Shown: piece by piece, positions 27,474-35,373 of the stretch
Numbering within the stretch: position 1 is the first letter of the stretch
Layout of the letters: each line of letters begins with the position of its first letter
From: Gemmatimonadota bacterium
GTDB taxonomy: Bacteria; Gemmatimonadota; Gemmatimonadetes; Gemmatimonadales; Gemmatimonadaceae
Reading direction: 5' to 3'
DNA: 64,000 nt
Assembly: GCA_016191225.1 (NCBI GenBank)
Contig: JACPPC010000001.1
Location: 1 to 64,000 of the forward strand
Notes under the pieces: generated by a model
The model's input: the letters and a program-made list of their open reading frames with translations, nothing else
Databases searched by the model: none
What the model was told of the DNA's origin: nothing
Position numbers and translations under genes: made by a program

Positions 27474-28453
27474 CGCGCCCGGGCCGGCGCGGCGACCGCG
27501 CGCTGGGCGGCGAACCAGGCGTAGGTCTGCGCCAGCCCGTCGGCCAGCGCCACCGCCGGCCGCCAGCCGAGCTCGCGCGCCGCCTTGTCGATCGCCACCG
27601 ACGACCGGCGCTGCTCGCCCGGGCGCGCCGGGGCATGCTCGAGGGGCACCGTCACGCCGGCGGCGGACATGATCGCGCGCGCCAGCTCGACGACCGACGT
27701 CTCCACGCCGGTGCCCACGTTCCAGGCCCGCACGTCGAGGCGCTCCATCGCCGGCAGGGGGCACGTCGCCGCGATCAGGTTGGCCTCCGCCACGTCGCCC
27801 ACGAACACGTAGTCGCGCGTCTGCCCGCCGTCGCCGAAGACGGTCAGCGCGCGTCGCTCGAGCAGCCGCCCGCAGAAGATCGCCACCACGCCGGCCTCGC
27901 CGTGCGGGTCCTGCCGCGGCCCGTACACGTTGGCGTAGCGCAGCACCGCGGTCGGCAGGCCGTGCACCCGCGCGTAGTACGCCAGGTAGTGCTCCACGGC
28001 GAGCTTGGCGATGCCGTACGGCGACTCGGGGTCCTTGGCGAACGTCTCCACGTTTGGCGGCTTCACGAAGTCGCCGTAGATCGCCCCGCCGGTGCTCGCG
28101 AAGACCACCCGCGTGGTGGCCCCCGCCGCGCGCACCGCCTCGAGCAGGTTCAGCGCACCGAGGATGTTCACCCCCGCGTCGAACGCCGGATCGGTCACGC
28201 TCCTGCGCACGTCGATCTGCGCGGCGAGGTGACACATGGCATCGAACCGCCCCTCGCGCACGAGCGCGGCGGCCTCGCTGGAGCCGACGTCGGCCTGGAC
28301 GAAGTCCGCCACCGCGGGGACCTGCTCCCGCTTGCCACTCGACAGGTTGTCGAGCACGGTCACCTGGTGGCCGGTGGCCACGAAGCGGTCGGCGACGGCG
28401 GAGCCGATGAAGCCGGCCCCGCCTGTCACGAGAATGCGTTTCGGCGTCGTCAT
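27470..28453 (-). CDS. NAD-dependent sugar-nucleotide epimerase (UDP-glucose 4-epimerase-like)
   Basis: A 327-residue extended short-chain dehydrogenase. NAD-binding GGAGFIGSAV is near the N-terminus, then VTVLDNLSSGKREQVP. The active-site Tyr-x3-Lys is in SPYGIAKLAVEHYLAYY, RYANVYGPRQDPHGEAGVV is the substrate loop, and the C-terminal helix is RSSVAIDKAARELGWRP. The pattern best fits the short GalE-like group, but epimerase and dehydratase cannot be fully separated by eye. It would supply UDP-galactose or a related sugar for surface glycans. The ATG at 28453 is chosen because the 39 codons upstream look non-coding. It overlaps tolQ by 4 bases. Confidence 0.85.
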   Translation of the reverse strand: MTTPKRILVTGGAGFIGSAVADRFVATGHQVTVLDNLSSGKREQVPAVADFVQADVGSSEAAALVREGRFDAMCHLAAQIDVRRSVTDPAFDAGVNILGALNLLEAVRAAGATTRVVFASTGGAIYGDFVKPPNVETFAKDPESPYGIAKLAVEHYLAYYARVHGLPTAVLRYANVYGPRQDPHGEAGVVAIFCGRLLERRALTVFGDGGQTRDYVFVGDVAEANLIAATCPLPAMERLDVRAWNVGTGVETSVVELARAIMSAAGVTVPLEHAPARPGEQRRSSVAIDKAARELGWRPAVALADGLAQTYAWFAAQRAVAAPARAR

Positions 28454-28514
28454 GGTGCCTGGTGCGGGTGAGGGCGCCGCTCGGGCGCGATCCGGTGCGC
28501 GATCGGAACTGCGC

Positions 28515-29885
28515 TCAGGAGGCGGGCATCCGTGCCACGAGACGCGCCGGCATCCCTTCCTTGATCCCACCGGTGGCCTGCCCCGTGAGCACTGCGGTCG
28601 CCGCCTGTGGGGTCACGCGCACGACTTGCACCGTCGCCAGCACTTCCTCGGGCACGACCGCGCCGGTGGAGGTCTTGCCGGCCTCGCGCACGAGTGCGAA
28701 CACGTCGCCCGGCCGAACTGCGCCGAGCCCCCTGGTGGACAGGACCACGAAGGCTTGCAGCGTCGGCAGCGCGGGATCGCTGTGCACGTGCACCACCGAC
28801 GTCATCGGCCCGTTCGCCACCGGCGTCGGGCGGGCCAGCGAGTCGCGCTGCAGCCGCTCGTACGGCAGGAGTCCCTGCCCGGGGCGGATCGCCTCGAAGA
28901 TCTGCTTCACGCGCGCCACGGGCGCCTTCCCCCGCTCGGCCACCTCGACCTGGACGATCCCCGTCGGTATGGCGAGGTCGCCGTAGCCCTTCACGAGACC
29001 GCCCGGGCGGATCACGAGGTACCGCGAGCCGATGGCTGCCGGGGTCCCCGATGGCGGGTTGATGGTCACCAGCTCCGCGAGCTGGATCGCGCGATCGCTG
29101 CGGTCGTAGTCGACGCCGCTCGGCGTCAGCACGTCGGTGATCCGCCCGGACCAGGCCGGGCCGCCCGACGCCGAGACGAACGGAGCGCTCGTGTACTCGC
29201 CCGTGCGCACCACCGGCTGGACGCGGGCGATCGTCGCGGCCCGGCTGGCCGTGCCGATCCGCACATGGAACTCGCTGAAGACCGTCGCCCCGCCCTGCGG
29301 TTCCTCCGGGGCGATGGGTTCGGCCGCCGGCGCCGCGGCCGGCGCGCCCGGCTCCTTCACGGCGAGGGCGGTGACCTGCGCCGGCGCCGCGCTTTCGGCC
29401 GTCGGCAGGCGCAGCACCTCCCCCTCGTAGATCCAGCGCGGGTCCTCGACCACGTCGGTGTTGAGCCGGTAGATCTCGGGCCAGAGGTAGGGATCGTTCA
29501 GGAAACGCTGCGCGATCCCCCACAGCGTCTCGCCCTTGACGACCGTGTGCGTGCCCGGAATGTCTGAGGGGAGGGCGGCCGGCGCGGCCGCGCTCGGCTG
29601 GATCTTCGGCAGCGGGCGCGTTGGACGCGGCACCGGCGGCTGCTGCGCCCCTTGCTGCGCCCCTCCCTGCGCCCCCTGCGGCGTCGCCCCGCCCTGCGGT
29701 GACGAGGGCGCGGCTGGCTTCCCCTGCTGCGTGGCTTGCTGCGCCTGCTGATCGACTGCGTCGTTGCGCTGTGATGCCGTGGCCGCGGCGGTCCTGGCCC
29801 GGTTGATTGCCTCGATGCCCTGCGCGGGTGCCACGACCGGGAAGGCGAGCGCGAGCGAGAAGGCGGCGAATGAGTTGCGCATCAT
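28515..29885 (-). CDS. Secreted LysM-domain protein
   Basis: A 456-residue protein with a signal peptide (MMRNSFAAFSLALAFPVVAPAQG). A Gln/Pro-rich linker spans about 40-105. One LysM domain (about 111-161) begins THTVVKGETLWGIAQRFLND and contains PYLWPEIYRLN. The C-terminal half (165-450) is of unknown beta-rich type. LysM binds peptidoglycan N-acetylglucosamine. GGAG lies 9 bases before the paired ATG codons (29885/29882). It sits 61 bases upstream of the galE-tol operon and may be co-transcribed, which suggests an envelope role. Confidence 0.85.
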   Translation of the reverse strand: MMRNSFAAFSLALAFPVVAPAQGIEAINRARTAAATASQRNDAVDQQAQQATQQGKPAAPSSPQGGATPQGAQGGAQQGAQQPPVPRPTRPLPKIQPSAAAPAALPSDIPGTHTVVKGETLWGIAQRFLNDPYLWPEIYRLNTDVVEDPRWIYEGEVLRLPTAESAAPAQVTALAVKEPGAPAAAPAAEPIAPEEPQGGATVFSEFHVRIGTASRAATIARVQPVVRTGEYTSAPFVSASGGPAWSGRITDVLTPSGVDYDRSDRAIQLAELVTINPPSGTPAAIGSRYLVIRPGGLVKGYGDLAIPTGIVQVEVAERGKAPVARVKQIFEAIRPGQGLLPYERLQRDSLARPTPVANGPMTSVVHVHSDPALPTLQAFVVLSTRGLGAVRPGDVFALVREAGKTSTGAVVPEEVLATVQVVRVTPQAATAVLTGQATGGIKEGMPARLVARMPAS

Positions 29886-30039
29886 CGGGAAGCACTCCAA
29901 CCGGGGGATGCCGCGGCGTGGCGCGTGGAGCGCCGAAACCACCAGCAGCCGGGCAGCCATGGAGAGCCGCCCGGAGGCGACAATATGACGAGCCAGTTCC
30001 GGGCGAGGATACTCCCCGCCGCCCCCCGCCGTTCCAGCA

Positions 30040-30070
30040 GCGGAGGCGCCGCGCATGCAGGCGCCTCCGC
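30040..30070 (-). terminator. Terminator-like hairpin after ssb
   Basis: Arms 30040-30050 (GCGGAGGCGCC) and 30060-30070 pair perfectly (11 bp, 9-base loop), 30 bases beyond the ssb stop, with no T tract. The rest of 29886-30099 shows nothing else convincing. Confidence 0.6.
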
Positions 30071-30099
30071 CGTGACGCAGCGCACGCGAAAATGCCGTG

Positions 30100-30606
30100 C
30101 TAGAACGGCAGGTCGTCGTCCTCGTCTTCGAGCGCCCCCGGGAAGTCCTTGAAGTCCTCCCCGCCTGCCCCCGCGCCCGACGCCGCGGCCGCCTTGGCCG
30201 GGCGCTCGGTGCGCGCGCGCGAGCCGCCCCCCTCGCCGTCCGCGTCGCCGCCGCGCCCGCCGCCGAGCATGATCAGTTCGCGCACGCGGATCTCCGTCGT
30301 GTAGCGCGTCTGCCCGTCCTTGTCCTGCCACTGCCGGTACTCGATCTGGCCCTCGACGTAGCACTTGTCGCCCTTCTTGAGGTACTTCTCCACCACGTCC
30401 GCCAGCTGCTGGCCGGCGCCCTTGGCGTTCCAGGCGATGCAGCGGTGCCACTCGGTCTTTTCCTGCTTCTCCCCACCCTGGCCCGTCCAGCTGCGGCCGG
30501 TGGCGAGCGAGAACTCCGCCACGCGGCTCCCGCCCGTGGTCGATCGCACCTCGGGGTCCTTCCCGAGGTTCCCGATCAGCTGGACCTTGTTGAGACTGCG
30601 GCTCAT
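30100..30606 (-). CDS. ssb: Single-stranded DNA-binding protein
   Basis: A 168-residue SSB. The OB fold spans 1-105 (SRSLNKVQLIGNLGKDPEVR, WHRCIAWNAKGAGQQLADVV, CYVEGQIEYRQWQDKDGQTR). A disordered Gly/Ala linker follows, then the acidic partner-binding tip EDEDDDLPF. It coats single-stranded DNA in replication and repair. The ATG at 30606 has a near-perfect ribosome site GGGAGGAAGG just upstream; the open frame extending to 30663 is ignored. It stands alone, between rimI and the LysM gene. Confidence 0.98.
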   Translation of the reverse strand: MSRSLNKVQLIGNLGKDPEVRSTTGGSRVAEFSLATGRSWTGQGGEKQEKTEWHRCIAWNAKGAGQQLADVVEKYLKKGDKCYVEGQIEYRQWQDKDGQTRYTTEIRVRELIMLGGGRGGDADGEGGGSRARTERPAKAAAASGAGAGGEDFKDFPGALEDEDDDLPF

Positions 30607-30766
30607 GGTGCCTTCCTCCCGATTGAACGTTGGCGTCCCTGGTGACGCCCCCACGCTACGCACACTCCGCTCCGGCTACGCCACCGCCTGCACGCACCCG
30701 GTGTCAAACCCTTGCACCCCCGCGGCGCCGGCGCCCGGCCCCCCCGGCCGCGTCGACAGGCTCGCC

Positions 30767-31282
30767 TCAGTCCCCTCCCGCCGGCAGCGCGAGCCGCAGC
30801 GAGAGCGCGTCCTCCACCGGCGCCGAGTAGTACCGCCGGCGCCGACCCGCCTCGGCAAAGCCGCGTGACGCATAGAGCGCCCGCGCCCCCGCATTCGATT
30901 CCCGCACGTCGAGGTACAGCGTCCGGGCCCCGCGGCGCGCCGCCTCGTCGATCAGGCGATCGAGCAGGATCGCCCCGATGCCGTCGCGACGCGCCGCCGG
31001 AGCCACCGCGATGTTCGTGATCTCCCCCTCGTCGGCCGCCACCACGAGCATCGCGTAACCGGCCACCGCGCCGGCCAGTTCGGCCACCGGAAAGTACACT
31101 CGCGGCTCGCCAACGAGCGCCACGAAGGCGTTTCGTGGCCACGGGTCGCCGAACGAGGCGACCTCGATCGCATGCACCGCGCCCACGTCGGCGGGGGTCG
31201 CACCACGCACGCGCACACCGCGCGCCGCCGCGGGAGAGGGGGCTCCCCCGGAGGCAGCGGGCCCGCGGACGTTGTCGCTCAT
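30767..31282 (-). CDS. rimI: Ribosomal protein S18 alanine N-acetyltransferase-like GNAT
   Basis: A 171-residue GNAT acetyltransferase. VRGATPADVGAVHAIEVASF starts the fold. The acetyl-CoA loop is RRDGIGAILLDRLIDEAARR, and the RimI-like end is YLDVRESNAGARALYASRGF followed by RRRYYSAP. RimI acetylates the N-terminal Ala of S18. The tsaE-tsaB-rimI gene order supports the name. The ATG overlaps the tsaB stop by 4 bases. About 28 extra low-complexity residues precede the domain, so a later start is possible. Confidence 0.88.
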   Translation of the reverse strand: MSDNVRGPAASGGAPSPAAARGVRVRGATPADVGAVHAIEVASFGDPWPRNAFVALVGEPRVYFPVAELAGAVAGYAMLVVAADEGEITNIAVAPAARRDGIGAILLDRLIDEAARRGARTLYLDVRESNAGARALYASRGFAEAGRRRRYYSAPVEDALSLRLALPAGGD

Positions 31283-31947
31283 GACGCCGGGAGGGGCCGG
31301 CCATGCACCGCCTCCCACTTCACCTGCGCCTCCGCGAGCCGCCCGTAGTCGGGCTCCCAGGCGTCGAGGTCCACGTCGACGATGGCGCCCGACAGCGGCC
31401 CGAGGCGCGCCACCCCACGCGCGTGCGGCGCCAGGTCCAGCTCGCGGCCCGGCCCCGCCAGGCGTGCCCCGCAAGCCTGGGCGGCCGCGGGCACGGCCCC
31501 GGCAGACGTTCGCCGCGCGACGCCGACTTCCGAAATCGTTCCATCGGCCGCGACGACCACGAGGGACGCGAAGCACTCGCCGCGAAGCGCGTCGGTGGCC
31601 ACGAGGTAGCGCCCCGCCGGCACGGCGCCGGCCGGCGCGCCGGCGATCACGAGGGCGTGCGACGACACCGCGGCGAGCGTGGCCCCAGCGCCGGTGGCGA
31701 GTCCCTTGGCGATCGAGGCGGCGATCCGCAGGCTGGTGAAGCTCCCCGGACCGGCGCCGCATACCACCCGGGCGACGTCCCGTGGCGTCGCCCCGGCGTC
31801 GGCGAGCGCCGCCAGCACCGCCGGGAAGAGGCGCTCCTCGTGGGCGCCCTTCATCGCTACCGCGCGCTCGGCGACGAGGCGCGCGCCGTCGAGCACGGCC
31901 ACCGTGCCGACGGGGAGCGCGGCGTCGAGCGCCAGGACGATCGCCAT
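31279..31947 (-). CDS. tsaB: tRNA t6A biosynthesis protein TsaB
   Basis: A 222-residue member of the ASKHA fold with the TsaB core: LALDAALPVGTVAVLDG, HEERLFPAVLAALADAG and GPGSFTSLRIAASIAKGLA. TsaB bridges TsaD and TsaE in making N6-threonylcarbamoyl-adenosine at position 37 of ANN-decoding tRNAs. Its ATG shares one base with the tsaE stop (TGATG), and rimI overlaps its end. TsaD and TsaC are not in the window. Confidence 0.95.
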   Translation of the reverse strand: MAIVLALDAALPVGTVAVLDGARLVAERAVAMKGAHEERLFPAVLAALADAGATPRDVARVVCGAGPGSFTSLRIAASIAKGLATGAGATLAAVSSHALVIAGAPAGAVPAGRYLVATDALRGECFASLVVVAADGTISEVGVARRTSAGAVPAAAQACGARLAGPGRELDLAPHARGVARLGPLSGAIVDVDLDAWEPDYGRLAEAQVKWEAVHGRPLPAS

Positions 31948-32378
31948 CAGCCCACCGTGAGGAGGCGCCGCGACGGGTCGCCGGCATCGTGCGCCAGCAC
32001 CAGGTGCCTCGCCCCCGCGGGAAGGCGCTCGCGCGCCCGCTCGGCCCACTCGACCAGCACGACCGCCGGCTGGGCGAGGATCTCGTCGATCCCGATCGAG
32101 TCCAGCGCCGGCTCGGAGGCGAGGCGATAGAGGTCGAGGTGGTACACCGGCGAGCGCGGGGCGGCGTACTCGTGCACGAGGGTGAAGGTCGGGCTCGTCA
32201 CCGGCTCCGCCACGCCGTAGCCGCGGCAGATCGCCTGGGCCAGCGTGGTCTTGCCCGCGCCCAGCTCGCCGGTGAGGGCCACCACCGCCGGGGCGCGAAG
32301 GGACGCGCCGAAGTCGGCCCCCCACGCGTCGAGTTCCTCGCGCGACAGCGCGCGCGGCGGCGGCGTCCGCGCGCTCAC
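31947..32378 (-). CDS. tsaE: tRNA t6A biosynthesis ATPase TsaE
   Basis: A 143-residue P-loop ATPase, the usual TsaE size. Walker A is GELGAGKT (37-44), followed by [19 protein letters not shown] and [15 protein letters not shown], all typical of YjeE/TsaE. It drives the TsaBD cycle in t6A synthesis. It starts with GTG overlapping the uvrB stop (GTGA). Confidence 0.96.
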   Translation of the reverse strand: MSARTPPPRALSREELDAWGADFGASLRAPAVVALTGELGAGKTTLAQAICRGYGVAEPVTSPTFTLVHEYAAPRSPVYHLDLYRLASEPALDSIGIDEILAQPAVVLVEWAERARERLPAGARHLVLAHDAGDPSRRLLTVG

Positions 32379-34444
32379 CCGAAGCGCCCCGACCGCTGGC
32401 GCGCGCCCCCGCCCCGCGAGCGCGTCACGCTCCCGTCCAGGCTCGCGCGCAGTTCGAAGATCTCGTCGCGCAGCCGCGCCGCCGTCTCGAAGTCGAGCGA
32501 CGTGGCGGCGGCCTTCATCTCCGTCTCGAGGACGGCCACCCGCTGCTCGACGTCCCTCACCTGCCCTCCATAGCCCGGCGGCGCCTCCGCGACCTTGCGC
32601 GCCGCCTCGCGCTCCTCGCGCGCCTCGCGGGCATCCGCCACGCGCGTGCTGAAGCGCACCTCGTCGACGCTCTTTTCCACCCCGCGCGGCGTGATCCCGT
32701 GGTCCTCGTTGAAGGCGCGCTGCAGGTCGCGGCGCCGCTTCGTCTCGTCCATCGCCCGCTGCATCGACCCCGTCACCCGGTCGGCGTAGAAGATCGCCCG
32801 CCCGTTCACGTGGCGCGCCGCGCGTCCGATGGTCTGGATGAGCGCGCGGTCACTGCGCAGGAACCCCTCCTGGTCGGCGTCGAGCACCGCCACCAGCGAC
32901 ACCTCCGGCATGTCGAGCCCCTCGCGCAGCAGGTTGATCCCCACCAGCACGTCGAACTCGCCGAGCCGCAGCCCGCGCACGATGTCCATCCGCTCGATGG
33001 CATCGATGTCCGAGTGCATGTAGCGCACCCGCACGCCCACCTGCTGCAGGTAGTCGGTCAGGTCCTCGGACATCCGCTTCGTGAGGGTGGTGACGAGCAC
33101 CCGCTCCCCCTTCCGCTCGCGCAGCCGGATCTCGGCGAGGAGGTCGTCCACCTGTCCCTTCACCGGGCGCAGCTCGATCTCGGGGTCCACCAGCCCCGTC
33201 GGCCTGATCACCTGCTCCACGACGGCGCCCTCGCTCAGGCCCAGCTCGAGGTCCCCCGGCGTCGCCGAGACCATCAGCGCGCGCGGGGTCAGGGCGAGGA
33301 ACTCGTCGAACACGAGCGGCCGGTTGTCGAGGGCACTGGGCAGGCGGAAGCCGTACTCGACCAGGGTCAGCTTGCGCGCCCGGTCGCCGTTGTACATCCC
33401 CCGGATCTGCGGCAGCGAGACGTGCGACTCGTCCACCACCACGAGGAAGTCCTCGGGGAAGTAGTCGAAGAGGCAGGCCGGCCGCTCCCCCGGCTGCCGC
33501 CCCGAGAGGTGGCGCGAGTAGTTCTCGATCCCGGCGCAGGTGCCGATCTCGAGCATCATCTCGATGTCGAAGTTGGTCCGCGACTCGAGCCGCTGCGCCT
33601 CGAGGAGCTTCCCCTCGCCCCGCAGGAAGGCGAGGCGCTCGGCGAGCTCGGCGCGGATCGCCGTCACCGCACGCTCGAGGGTCGGCCGCGAGGTGATGAA
33701 GTGCTTCGCCGGGTACACCGCCGCGCGCGCCAGCGCCGTGATCGCGTCGCCCGTCAACGGGTCGATCTTGGTGATGCGCTCCACCTCGTCGCCCCACAGC
33801 TCGATGCGCACCGCCTGCTCCTCGTACGCCGGGAAGATCTCGACCGTGTCGCCGCGCACGCGGAAGGTGCCTCGCTCGAAGGCGATGTCGTTGCGGCCGT
33901 ACTGGATCCTCACCAGCCCGCGCAGGATGTCGTCGCGGGCGATCTTCTGCCCCCTGGCGATCGTGACCATCTGCTCGCGGTACTGCACCGGGTCGCCAAG
34001 GCCGTAGATCGCCGACACGGTGGCCACGATCACCACGTCGTCGCGCTCCATGAGCGACGAGGTGGCGCGCAGGCGCAGCCGGTCGATGTCCTCGTTGATC
34101 GAGGCGTCCTTCTCGATGTACGTGTCCGTGGTGGGCACGTACGCCTCGGGCTGGTAGTAGTCGTAGTACGAGATGAAGTACTCGACCGCGTTGGTGGGAA
34201 AGAACGACTTGAGCTCGCCGTAGAGCTGCGCCGCCAGCGTCTTGTTGTGCGAGAGGACGAGGGTCGGGCGGCCCCACGACCGGATGACGTTCGCCACCGT
34301 CATCGTCTTCCCCGACCCGGTGACGCCGAGGAGCGTCTGGAACCGGTCGCCGCGCTCGAGCCCCTTGAGCAGCTCCGCGATCGCCTTCGGCTGGTCACCG
34401 GCCGGCTGGAAGGGGGCTTCGAGCTTGAACGGGGCGCGGTCCAT
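32375..34444 (-). CDS. uvrB: UvrABC system protein B (excinuclease subunit)
   Basis: A 689-residue helicase-like damage-verifying subunit of nucleotide excision repair. Walker A is GVTGSGKT (40-47). The beta-hairpin region is [20 protein letters not shown]. The helicase motifs [29 protein letters not shown] and [12 protein letters not shown] are intact. The C-terminal UVR motif (about 636-671) binds UvrC. The ATG at 34444 is chosen at [18 protein letters not shown], where the family begins. It is followed by tsaE. No LexA box could be identified in the 130-base upstream gap. Confidence 0.98.
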   Translation of the reverse strand: MDRAPFKLEAPFQPAGDQPKAIAELLKGLERGDRFQTLLGVTGSGKTMTVANVIRSWGRPTLVLSHNKTLAAQLYGELKSFFPTNAVEYFISYYDYYQPEAYVPTTDTYIEKDASINEDIDRLRLRATSSLMERDDVVIVATVSAIYGLGDPVQYREQMVTIARGQKIARDDILRGLVRIQYGRNDIAFERGTFRVRGDTVEIFPAYEEQAVRIELWGDEVERITKIDPLTGDAITALARAAVYPAKHFITSRPTLERAVTAIRAELAERLAFLRGEGKLLEAQRLESRTNFDIEMMLEIGTCAGIENYSRHLSGRQPGERPACLFDYFPEDFLVVVDESHVSLPQIRGMYNGDRARKLTLVEYGFRLPSALDNRPLVFDEFLALTPRALMVSATPGDLELGLSEGAVVEQVIRPTGLVDPEIELRPVKGQVDDLLAEIRLRERKGERVLVTTLTKRMSEDLTDYLQQVGVRVRYMHSDIDAIERMDIVRGLRLGEFDVLVGINLLREGLDMPEVSLVAVLDADQEGFLRSDRALIQTIGRAARHVNGRAIFYADRVTGSMQRAMDETKRRRDLQRAFNEDHGITPRGVEKSVDEVRFSTRVADAREAREEREAARKVAEAPPGYGGQVRDVEQRVAVLETEMKAAATSLDFETAARLRDEIFELRASLDGSVTRSRGGGARQRSGRFG

Positions 34445-34521
34445 GGGAGAACAGTAGCCTATCGGCGTTTCTTCGGGTAGGGACCAGCGGTCGCAACCAC
34501 CGCCGGGCGCCCCCGCCTGAA

Positions 34522-34543
34522 CCTCCGTGAGCCCTCCGTGGCT
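34522..34543. repeat. Intergenic CCTCCGTG doublet
   Basis: CCTCCGTGAGCCCTCCGTGG: two near-identical units upstream of uvrB, related to the array at 201-249. The gap 34445-34574 otherwise shows no confident promoter. Confidence 0.5.
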
Positions 34544-34574
34544 GCCCCGCTCACCTCCTCCTCGCCCCTGCGCG

Positions 34575-35369
34575 CTAGTCGACCCTCGTCCAGACGATGA
34601 TCGCCCCGCACCCGATGTTCCGCTGGAACTGCGGCGGCACCCCGTTCGCCGACGGGTAGATCTCGATCGCCTTGATCCACTCCGGCGGCATGTTGCGCTC
34701 GAGGTCGAAGCCGTCGCCCAGTGCGACGCCGTCCACGAAGACATCCATCGGGCAGCGCAGCCCGCGCCCCCAGATCTTGCGAAAGGCCCCCGCGCGCGAG
34801 ACCACCACGCTTGGCTGCCCCTGGAAGAGGTCCGTCGTCTGGATGGCGTTCCGCTTCTTGATGTACTCCTCGTCGAAGAAGATGCCGTGCAGCCCCTGCC
34901 GCTGCCGGTCATAGAAGCCGGCCCGCGCCAGCGCCGGCGAGACCCGTTTCCCCTCGATCACCACCGCCTTCAGGTCCTGCACCACGGGAAGAAGCTTGAG
35001 GTGCACGCTCACCGTCGCGGCGGGGGGCATCTCGATCTCGAAGGCGAGCGGCTGGTAGCCGATCCGGCGCACGAGGAAGCCCATCGACCCCGGCGTCACG
35101 CGGGTGACGCGGAACGAGCCGTCGGCGAGCGCCAGCACCCCCTCCCCGCTGTCGGGCAGGATCGACGCGAAGCCGATCGGCCGCCCCGCGCTGTCGGTGA
35201 TCGTGCCCGAGAGCGTCGACAGGCTCTCCGCCCGCGCCCGCGCCGCCGACGCGGCGGTGGGCTTCACCGCGGTGCCGATCGGCGCGTTCGCGCGCTGGCC
35301 CTGCGCCGGCCACGCCGCCAGCCCGAGGGCCAGCGCCGCCGCCACCGGCATTCGCTTCACACGTTGCAT
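34575..35369 (-). CDS. Secreted CarboxypepD_reg-like / TonB-plug-like protein without barrel
   Basis: A 264-residue protein. It has a signal peptide ([19 protein letters not shown]). A carboxypeptidase-regulatory-like beta-sandwich spans about 50-125 ([39 protein letters not shown]). A plug-like region follows (about 150-264) with [32 protein letters not shown] and [14 protein letters not shown]. TonB-dependent receptors begin this way, but the gene stops where the barrel should start, ending [10 protein letters not shown]. There is no frameshift remnant in the 130 bases downstream, so it looks like a complete short protein. Function unknown. It starts 4 bases after the rsh stop. Confidence 0.8.
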   Translation of the reverse strand: MQRVKRMPVAAALALGLAAWPAQGQRANAPIGTAVKPTAASAARARAESLSTLSGTITDSAGRPIGFASILPDSGEGVLALADGSFRVTRVTPGSMGFLVRRIGYQPLAFEIEMPPAATVSVHLKLLPVVQDLKAVVIEGKRVSPALARAGFYDRQRQGLHGIFFDEEYIKKRNAIQTTDLFQGQPSVVVSRAGAFRKIWGRGLRCPMDVFVDGVALGDGFDLERNMPPEWIKAIEIYPSANGVPPQFQRNIGCGAIIVWTRVD

Positions 35370-35373
35370 CCGT

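Noticed and set aside
30679-30707. Perfect TTGACA on the minus strand upstream of ssb
   Set aside because: No -10-like hexamer lies 15-19 bases downstream (the 17-base position reads GTGGCG), so it was not called a promoter.
34445-34500. LexA box upstream of uvrB
   Set aside because: Only a partial CTGTTC near 34450 is present with no symmetrical partner of either the CTGT-N8-ACAG or GAAC-N4-GTTC type.
34575-35369. Pseudogene of a TonB-dependent receptor
   Set aside because: The stop is clean, the next gene starts 130 bases away, and no barrel-like coding was found in other frames of the gap.
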